9,115 nucleotides of DNA, from contig JANYFS010000591.1 in NCBI GenBank assembly GCA_025359705.1, positions 1-9,115 on the forward strand, in the 5' to 3' direction. This stretch comes from Deinococcales bacterium. Lineage in GTDB: Bacteria > Deinococcota > Deinococci > Deinococcales > Deinococcaceae. Shown in pieces: positions 1 to 4,973 of the stretch; the stretch's first letter is position 1, and every line of letters starts with the position of its first letter. The position numbers were made by a program, and so were the translations under genes. Below the pieces are notes generated by a model, which saw nothing but the letters and a program-made list of their open reading frames with translations, did no database searches and had not been told where the DNA came from.

Positions 1-318
1 AGAGGAGCATCGAGGGAGTTAAAAAAGATGCGAAAATCTATCAACTATACCCCTCAAGAAATCGCGTAACGTCAGTAATTATATCTAATCTGAAAATTTA
101 AATCAAAATACAACATCTCCCTCGAGATCATAAAAAAATTAGGTAGGAGCGGGTTTAAAACCCGCCCAGTACATAAAATTTTAAATTTAAATCCACATGC
201 GAAGCATCTAAATTATTATGTAGTATTGTAGAAATGATATAACATTTCAAATAATAATCAATAAAATAATAAAAATCAATAAATTACACTCGAGTGATCC
301 GAAAAAACAGGAGAAATT
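1..318. other. AT-rich region upstream of the phosphatase gene
   Basis: This stretch has no convincing complete gene. It is much richer in A and T than the genes that follow, especially 170-290. It contains a REP-like palindrome (149-165) and two CTCGAG copies (121, 289). Two frames run in open from the left edge, ending at stops at 67-69 and 99-101; either could be the tail of an upstream gene, and I cannot choose between them. A TATAAC at 238-243 could be a -10 element, but no matching -35 is visible. Confidence 0.5.
149..165. repeat. REP-like palindrome
   Basis: Eight-base arms GCGGGTTT and AAACCCGC flank a single A, giving a perfect GC-capped palindrome in otherwise AT-rich DNA. Pairing continues imperfectly outward (GTAGGA on the left, CCAGTAC on the right). 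No T-run follows, so it is not a normal intrinsic terminator. The shape and the GCGGGTTT/AAACCCGC core resemble dispersed extragenic palindromes in many bacterial genomes; that it is repeated elsewhere in this genome is inference. Confidence 0.5.
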
Positions 319-1167
319 ATGGAAACCATCAAAGCAATAAAAAATGCACTGGGTAGTGGACTCGAGCCATTTTTTTTGACCATCACCAACTTGGGTGGAG
401 ATCTGGCTTATATTGCCGTGCTGGTGATTTATGCCCTGATTATTTTTCCTGGGGGGGCCAGAACTTTGGGAGTTTGGTTTTCGATCAGTTTGCTGGTCAA
501 TGCCCTGCTCAAAGACCTCACCCTTGAGCCACGCCCCTATACCTTAGATCCCACATTGGCTTCGGAAGCGGCTCAAAAAACCGCAGGCGGATACAGTTTT
601 CCCAGTGGTCATGCCCAAGTTACCGCGACCTTGTGGGGTTTAATGGCTTGGCAATTGGCAAAGCGTTGGTTTTGGGTGTTGGCAGTGGTTTTAACCGTGC
701 TGGTTGGTTTTTCCAGAATTTATCTGGGGGTTCATTATTTGGGCGATGTGCTGGGGGGCTTAGCCATTGGTGCGGTTTTGGTGGCTTTGGGAGGGCTACT
801 CCCAATCAATCTGGCTCGAGCTAACCTTTCCAGTGGGCCAATTCTCTGGGGAATTGCAGTGGTGTTGGCAGTAGTCGCATTTTTCCTGCCCGAAGAAAGT
901 GGACGAGCGCTGGGTTTACTGGTTGCTTTTTTGCTGAGCAGTTTTGCTTTTAGCGCACCCACAACTTGGCCCTCGAGGGTGGGGGTTGCCGCTTTGGGTC
1001 TGATCTTGGGGGTGGGTTTGTATTTCGGCTCGAGCCTGCTGCTTCCCGAGGGGTTCAAACGTTCGGGCTTAGGGGCTTTTGTGCGCTATTTTGGGTTGGC
1101 TTTTGCCATCACCGAGGGCTTACCCAAGCTGCTGCTGCGCCTCAAATGGCTCGAGCCACGCATATAA
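319..1167 (+). CDS. PAP2-family membrane phosphatase (lipid phosphatase type)
   Basis: This 282-residue integral membrane protein carries the full three-part PAP2 acid phosphatase signature: K65-x6-R72-P73, P95-S96-G97-H98, and S132-R133-x5-H139-x3-D143. In the family His139 is the phosphohistidine nucleophile, assisted by Asp143, with His98 as acid/base and Lys65, Arg72 and Arg133 holding phosphate. About eight or nine hydrophobic segments are visible. Three or four of them follow the catalytic motifs, a C-terminal membrane extension beyond the usual PAP2 core. Likely substrates are lipid phosphates such as undecaprenyl diphosphate or phosphatidylglycerol phosphate, but the motifs do not say which. 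The ATG is preceded by AGGAG at 309-313 with 5-base spacing. The gene appears monocistronic, with 408 bases before the next gene and no obvious terminator. Confidence 0.9.
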   Translation: METIKAIKNALGSGLEPFFLTITNLGGDLAYIAVLVIYALIIFPGGARTLGVWFSISLLVNALLKDLTLEPRPYTLDPTLASEAAQKTAGGYSFPSGHAQVTATLWGLMAWQLAKRWFWVLAVVLTVLVGFSRIYLGVHYLGDVLGGLAIGAVLVALGGLLPINLARANLSSGPILWGIAVVLAVVAFFLPEESGRALGLLVAFLLSSFAFSAPTTWPSRVGVAALGLILGVGLYFGSSLLLPEGFKRSGLGAFVRYFGLAFAITEGLPKLLLRLKWLEPRI

Positions 1168-1205
1168 ACCATAAAACTCAGAGATAGCACCGCCAGTCAC
1201 TGAAC

Positions 1206-1225
1206 GGGTATCCTAAAGGGTATCC
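1206..1225 (+). repeat. Direct repeat GGGTATCC spaced by four bases
   Basis: Two identical octamers GGGTATCC lie at 1206-1213 and 1218-1225, separated by TAAA, giving a 12-base period close to one helical turn. This layout would suit a dimeric regulator or two cooperating monomers. It sits only about 40 bases after the phosphatase gene, far from the next start, so a regulatory role is uncertain. Confidence 0.3.
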
Positions 1226-1390
1226 AAAACATGGCTCGAGGGTTACACATAAACAATCCAACACAACATAGGCATCTCAAATGTCACTTTGCACACTATT
1301 TGATACCTTGAGGCTGCACCTTAAACCCCAATCATGGTTAGAATGGACAGCATAGGCATCATCAAAAGCGTAGTTTAAGTCACGGTAGGG

Positions 1391-1409
1391 AAATCAGAGT
1401 GGCTGATTT
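1391..1409 (+). repeat. Small inverted repeat AAATCAG / CTGATTT
   Basis: A perfect 7-base stem with a 5-base loop (AGTGG) is seen. A further CTGATTT at 1423-1429 repeats the right arm, so two alternative pairings with the left arm are possible. No T-run follows. It could be a protein-binding site or part of the leader RNA of the downstream operon. Confidence 0.3.
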
Positions 1410-1477
1410 GGGTCGTTCGCACCTGATTTAGTGTGTCTTGCAGGATATGAGAACTTTGAGCAGGCGGTTATGATATT

Positions 1478-1548
1478 GGTACGTGTTGGGTACGTGTTGG
1501 GTATGTGTTGGGTACGTGTTGGGTACGTGTTGGGTACGTGTGCTGTTG
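1478..1548 (+). repeat. 11-bp tandem repeat, unit GGTACGTGTTG
   Basis: Five consecutive 11-base units lie at 1478-1488, 1489-1499, 1500-1510, 1511-1521 and 1522-1532. Four are identical and the third has TATG for TACG. A sixth, longer copy (1533-1548) is altered and is followed by GGTA. The array ends 27 bases before the next start codon and 8 bases before its AAAGGAG. An 11-base period puts each copy on nearly the same face of the helix, suggesting a multi-site operator, but replication slippage alone could also produce it. Confidence 0.9.
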
Positions 1549-1575
1549 GGTAGGGTAAAGGAGCGATAACGAGAC

Positions 1576-2967
1576 ATGGCAAACCTGGTCTACAACATGG
1601 TGTGTGATGCTTTTGCGGGCATGATTTCACACCGTGCAGCGGAAAATCTGGTCAAGGATGCCTTGCGAGATATTGGAAGCCATCCTGATCGGGTGACTGC
1701 CCTCGAGATGCAGGAGCTTTTACGCAGGGGGATTTTTAAACGCTTGCAAAAAATTATTCCCACGATGCAAGCCAAAGGGGAAATCAAGAGGTTGCTGCGG
1801 CAAATAGAGAAAACCTTGGCTCAACCCCAATCGCCCACCACCGAAGGTGAAGATGACTGGGAAGAACCCGAAGCCGAGGCGGTGGATCTGAGCAAGTGGG
1901 GCGTGGGTGTAGGGGAAGCACCCGCTGCTATTATGCTTCCTGCATTTCCCGATTTGCCCCTGCTCGAGCAAGATACAACAATCAAACTCACCCAAAGCGA
2001 TATTCCCGAACTCGAAGCGGTGGGGGCAGCCCTCGAGCAGTTGCCTTCATCCCCATTGTCGCCCGCTCAAAAAAGTGTCCTCGAGGTGGATGTAGTGTCT
2101 AGCGATTCTGATTCAGTTCAGTCCGAGCTGGTTTCTCTGGAGATCGACATTGCGGAGGTCAATTCAAAGGTCAATACGCCTATATTCGGTACCCCTATTC
2201 CTGCCAATGCTCCCACCTTCAATGCTGACCCTACTGCCTCTTCTACTTATAACTTTTCCGAACTCAATTCACTCGAGATAAATGGCCCAGCAGTAAACGG
2301 TTCGACAATAAATGATCCAAGTAGGACTATTCCAACACTTTCTATTCCAGAAGCTGTAGTTGCACAAGTGATCACAAATACCACACCGCTACCCAGCGTT
2401 CTCGCCCCATCCTTAAGTAACGAATCCACACTTCCCCGTTTTCAAGATAATACCCAAGTATCGCCAAAAAGCAGCGAAGATTTCGATAACATCAATGAAT
2501 TGGCTTCTGACGATGCCGATGATCTTAATGATGGGGATGATGGCTTTGCGGATGATTTTGGTGCTATTTTTGATTTCGATAGCCCCGATTTTAACGATGC
2601 AGGGGTAGCCCATGTACCGCTCGAGCCAAAACCCATTTTGCGAGAAGGGAGCAAGCAAGACCAGATCTTTAGTGTGATTGCGCTCGAGGCAGGAGTCAGT
2701 GATGTGATGCTTTCGACCAGGGAAGGAAAACTTTTGGGAGCCAAAGTCAGCCGCTTGGATGCGCCCAAGCTGTGCCGAGCAGTCAGTCAATTGGCTGCGG
2801 GCGCGGATGGCGGCATTCCTCCAGGCTTGATTTATCTGGATATTGGGGAACAGTGGGTCACAGTTGCACCACTCGACGATCAGGTCTTGTTGACCGTATT
2901 GTGTGCAAGTAACACCAATATTGGTAAGCTACTGGCACAAATCATCACGATTAGGGAGGGACTGTGA
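1576..2967 (+). CDS. Roadblock/LC7-like protein with N-terminal helical domain and acidic linker
   Basis: I do not recognise this 463-residue protein by name. Residues 1-83 form a helical domain shared with the start of the coiled-coil protein two genes downstream. Residues 84-355 are a low-complexity, Pro/Ser/Thr/Asp/Glu-rich linker with a strongly acidic patch at 301-345. Residues 356-463 have the roadblock/LC7 order: helix, strand VSDVMLST, turn EGK, strand, long helix (395-410), strands at 418-442, final helix (448-458). Roadblock domains dimerise and often act with small GTPases, as MglB does for MglA; the function here is inference. The linker holds an imperfect duplication, SELxSLEI followed by VN pairs, at 183-200 and 228-246. 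AAAGGAG at 1557-1563 supports the ATG, with a longish 12-base spacing. The stop overlaps the next start. Confidence 0.75.
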   Translation: MANLVYNMVCDAFAGMISHRAAENLVKDALRDIGSHPDRVTALEMQELLRRGIFKRLQKIIPTMQAKGEIKRLLRQIEKTLAQPQSPTTEGEDDWEEPEAEAVDLSKWGVGVGEAPAAIMLPAFPDLPLLEQDTTIKLTQSDIPELEAVGAALEQLPSSPLSPAQKSVLEVDVVSSDSDSVQSELVSLEIDIAEVNSKVNTPIFGTPIPANAPTFNADPTASSTYNFSELNSLEINGPAVNGSTINDPSRTIPTLSIPEAVVAQVITNTTPLPSVLAPSLSNESTLPRFQDNTQVSPKSSEDFDNINELASDDADDLNDGDDGFADDFGAIFDFDSPDFNDAGVAHVPLEPKPILREGSKQDQIFSVIALEAGVSDVMLSTREGKLLGAKVSRLDAPKLCRAVSQLAAGADGGIPPGLIYLDIGEQWVTVAPLDDQVLLTVLCASNTNIGKLLAQIITIREGL

Positions 2968-4658
2968 CGAAACACCACGTAAATAAATCTCACAACATCA
3001 GATCTCACAACATCAGATTTTATGCCACAATGATCGTTTTAGCACTTGGCTCGAGTGGGTTTATGGGGGTAGCCCATGCACAACAAGCCTTGCTGCAAGG
3101 TTATCAAGGCGTGGTGGGATCGCTCGAGGCCGCCCAAGAAGCCCAAGCCAATAAACAAGCTGCTGCCAGCCAAGACCGCTTGAGCGAAGCCATCAACCGT
3201 TTCCGTAAGTTGGCTCCCGATATTGGGGCCAAGGTACTGGTGGACGGCATCGAGAATGCCTTACGTCAAGCCCAAATTGCGGTATCCCGCTCGAGTACCG
3301 ACCTAGTGGCCCAAACGGGTCTGGTACGGGGCATGTTGCGCCGCGCTTTGCAAGAAGAATTGCTCAACCAAGTGGAAGCTCGTGGGCCGCTATTGCCCAA
3401 ATTTACCAATTTGCTGAGCAATGACTATGGCTTGGATGCTACCGCCCGCAAGCAACTGCTGGGTTTTGCCAATACTGCCAATGTGGAAGGGGTTCGGGTG
3501 GTGGCCCAGCGCCAAGCGGCCCTCAAAATGCTGGCAAGCCTCAAAACTGCCGCCTCGAGCGATACCAAAACCGCTTTCTCCAATATGGCAACCGCCAGCA
3601 GTTGGTTTATGAGTGTGCAAAACGCGCCCGAAATGGTGGGTGACATTCAAGTCGAACAATTCGGCAACGCTATGAACAACCTCAACGATGGGGATCGGGG
3701 TAGTTTCGATAGTGTGCGCTTGAGCCTGAAAGGGGATGTGGAGGTGTTGGCAACCGCGCTCGATCCAAGCAACGTTGCTCCCACCCAAGCTCCGATTATT
3801 CCGAGTGTAGCTCCTCCCGTAGGAACCAACCCCCCTTTTGTACCGAAAAACACCCTGCCCTCGAGCGGAACAGTGGTATTGGGCAATGGCGATAGCCTGT
3901 ATGCTCCGCTTGCCAAAGCACTAGTGGCAGTAGGGGATGCCAATATTTTGCAAGCCAGAGTGCAACTCAAAGATGCCAAAGCCATTTTTCAAAAACAGTT
4001 GGGCAATAAACTGGGCAGCAAAGATAGCGATGCCCGAACTCGAATCCTGAATTTGTTTGATAAATACCTCGATCCTATGGGCAGTGTGGGGTTGCGGGTG
4101 CCGGACATCGAGGGTTTGATCAGTGAAGTGACCGCCGCAGATGCTTTGGTCAGTGGCAGCGAACCCACCATGAACAGCGGAGCTAGGGGTAGCGTGGGTA
4201 CGATTTGGGTCGGTTGGTTGCGGGCCTTGCTGTTTATTGCCATCGCGGGCTTGGCCTTTATTCCCTTGTACTATCTCAACCTCGCTTTCGGTGGACGCAA
4301 CCGCTATTGGCGCTTTATTGGGATTGCAATGGTGCTGCTGTTTGTTCCTGCCATTGTGGAAGGGGTTGCCCAGTTGGGTAGCCTGCTATCGGAGCTGTTG
4401 GGTGTGCGGTTTTTTGACTTGCTCAGTAGCCTGAGTGTGCTGCAAAACCCTGTGGCCCAGCTTTTCTGGGCGCTGATTTTGTTGACCGCCAGTATCCTTG
4501 CCATCATTGGTTTCCGTGGAATTTGTATTCAGTTTGGACTCATCCGCTTGAGAGGTCAAAACCTAACCACCACCCAATTGGACACGACCAATGGCACCAC
4601 CAAAGACACCCCCAATCCCGATAAGAAAAATACCTTCGAGTGGGATGAAGAATTTTAG
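2964..4658 (+). CDS. Exported membrane protein, three C-terminal membrane segments, unknown function
   Basis: No known family is recognised in this 564-residue protein. The GTG start at 2964 overlaps the previous TGA as GTGA, with GGAGG at 2955-2959, so translation is probably coupled. An in-frame ATG at 3030 (Met23) is an alternative and would give a conventional signal peptide MIVLALGSSGFMGVAHA, cleaved near residue 39. Residues 40-265 and 310-400 are alanine-rich helical stretches joined by a proline-rich linker (271-300). Hydrophobic segments at about 413-440, 449-475 and 495-520 follow, then a polar tail ending FEWDEEF. With a cleaved signal the helical part is outside and three crossings place the tail in the cytoplasm, where it could bind the neighbouring roadblock proteins; this is inference. 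The two helical parts look faintly similar to each other, possibly an old duplication. Confidence 0.75.
   Translation: MTKHHVNKSHNIRSHNIRFYATMIVLALGSSGFMGVAHAQQALLQGYQGVVGSLEAAQEAQANKQAAASQDRLSEAINRFRKLAPDIGAKVLVDGIENALRQAQIAVSRSSTDLVAQTGLVRGMLRRALQEELLNQVEARGPLLPKFTNLLSNDYGLDATARKQLLGFANTANVEGVRVVAQRQAALKMLASLKTAASSDTKTAFSNMATASSWFMSVQNAPEMVGDIQVEQFGNAMNNLNDGDRGSFDSVRLSLKGDVEVLATALDPSNVAPTQAPIIPSVAPPVGTNPPFVPKNTLPSSGTVVLGNGDSLYAPLAKALVAVGDANILQARVQLKDAKAIFQKQLGNKLGSKDSDARTRILNLFDKYLDPMGSVGLRVPDIEGLISEVTAADALVSGSEPTMNSGARGSVGTIWVGWLRALLFIAIAGLAFIPLYYLNLAFGGRNRYWRFIGIAMVLLFVPAIVEGVAQLGSLLSELLGVRFFDLLSSLSVLQNPVAQLFWALILLTASILAIIGFRGICIQFGLIRLRGQNLTTTQLDTTNGTTKDTPNPDKKNTFEWDEEF
2987..3016 (+). 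repeat. Perfect 15-bp tandem duplication in the signal-peptide region
   Basis: ATCTCACAACATCAG occurs twice back to back and adds the residue repeat SHNIR-SHNIR to the basic region ahead of the hydrophobic core. The 15-base length keeps the frame. It lies between the GTG start (2964) and the alternative ATG (3030), so it affects the protein only if GTG is used. Confidence 0.9.
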
Positions 4659-4719
4659 GCTTGAATTTTGAGCTCGAGTTTTGAGCTTGAGTTTTGAGCT
4701 TGAATGCTAGGCTCGAGCC
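4658..4719 (+). repeat. 13-bp tandem repeat carrying CTCGAG and its near-variants
   Basis: Four 13-base units based on AGCTTGAGTTTTG lie at 4658-4670, 4671-4683, 4684-4696 and 4697-4709, followed by a truncated fifth that is the palindrome GGCTCGAGCC (4710-4719). The core hexamer in order is CTTGAA, CTCGAG, CTTGAG, CTTGAA, CTCGAG. The array begins at the last base of the preceding stop codon. Confidence 0.85.
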
Positions 4720-4758
4720 GTAAAAAATAAAGATCAGATTAAAACTAAAAATGTTTAG

Positions 4759-4797
4759 AAACGGCGACACGGGTACAGCAAACCCCTGTTGCCGTTT
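4759..4797. repeat. Long hairpin between membrane-protein and coiled-coil genes
   Basis: Arms at 4759-4774 and 4782-4797 pair over 16 positions: seven perfect pairs (AAACGGC/GCCGTTT), one G-T wobble, three pairs, one C-C mismatch, then GGGT/ACCC, with a 7-base loop ACAGCAA. No T-run follows on the + strand. On the reverse strand it is followed by a T-rich stretch, but no reverse-strand gene ends here. It may be an RNA structure in the leader of the coiled-coil gene, a processing site or a protein-binding site. Confidence 0.6.
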
Positions 4798-4862
4798 ACA
4801 ATAGGCCAATATCGGAATGTTAGCTTAGACTAGAGCCATTAGGTAGGCGAGATCTTTGCTTT

Positions 4863-4867
4863 AGGAG
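4863..4867 (+). promoter_or_regulatory. Strong ribosome binding site of a leader frame
   Basis: AGGAG is seven bases before the ATG at 4875. This is the best ribosome binding site ahead of the coiled-coil gene, yet it serves a different reading frame. The two candidate starts of the main gene have weaker sites (AAAGG at 4886-4890 before 4901; GGGGG at 4960-4964 before 4973). Confidence 0.55.
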
Positions 4868-4874
4868 TGTCACC

Positions 4875-4973
4875 ATGATTCATTTAAAGGTGTTGGGGTC
4901 ATGCTATTCAGCCCTCAGCCACGACCCAACAACACAAACCATACCTCTACTGCAAATGTGGGGGAATGGTTGA
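4875..4973 (+). CDS. Possible 32-residue leader peptide coupled to the coiled-coil gene
   Basis: A short frame, MIHLKVLGSCYSALSHDPTT and twelve more residues, starts seven bases after AGGAG. Its stop overlaps the ATG of the coiled-coil gene as TGATG (4971-4975). This is the classic layout of translational coupling, in which ribosomes finishing the leader re-initiate on the main gene. The peptide matches nothing I know and has no signal sequence. It is real only if the main gene starts at 4973; if that gene starts at 4901, this frame is an overlapping shadow. The TGATG junction and the good ribosome binding site favour it. Confidence 0.4.
   Translation: MIHLKVLGSCYSALSHDPTTQTIPLLQMWGNG

Larger units (their letters stand above)
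1168..1575. other. 408-base intergenic region before the first roadblock gene
   Basis: I find no supportable gene here. It holds, in order, a doubled octamer (1206-1225), one CTCGAG (1235), a small hairpin (1391-1409) and an 11-bp tandem repeat (1478-1548) ending just before the ribosome binding site of the next gene. TAGAAT at 1339-1344 is a fair -10 match but lacks a good -35 partner. The reverse-strand frame across the repeat (1394-1630) codes mostly Pro, Thr and Arg from the repeat and runs into the next gene, so I do not call it. Confidence 0.6.

Noticed and set aside
1..101. Two frames open from the left edge (stops at 67-69 and 99-101) that could be the end of an upstream gene
   Set aside because: They are too short to choose between and have no recognisable motif.
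1394..1630. Reverse-strand 78-codon frame over the 11-bp repeat
   Set aside because: Its sequence is mostly repeat translation, it overlaps a well-supported + strand gene, and it has no family resemblance.
3866..4672. Longest stretch without CTCGAG, covering the membrane segments
   Set aside because: With a mean spacing near 170 bases and 54 sites, one gap of about 800 bases is not surprising.
4901..4972. N-terminal extension of the coiled-coil protein from ATG 4901
   Set aside because: The 24 extra residues are low-complexity and have no counterpart in the paralogous first roadblock protein, while ATG 4973 aligns with its start.
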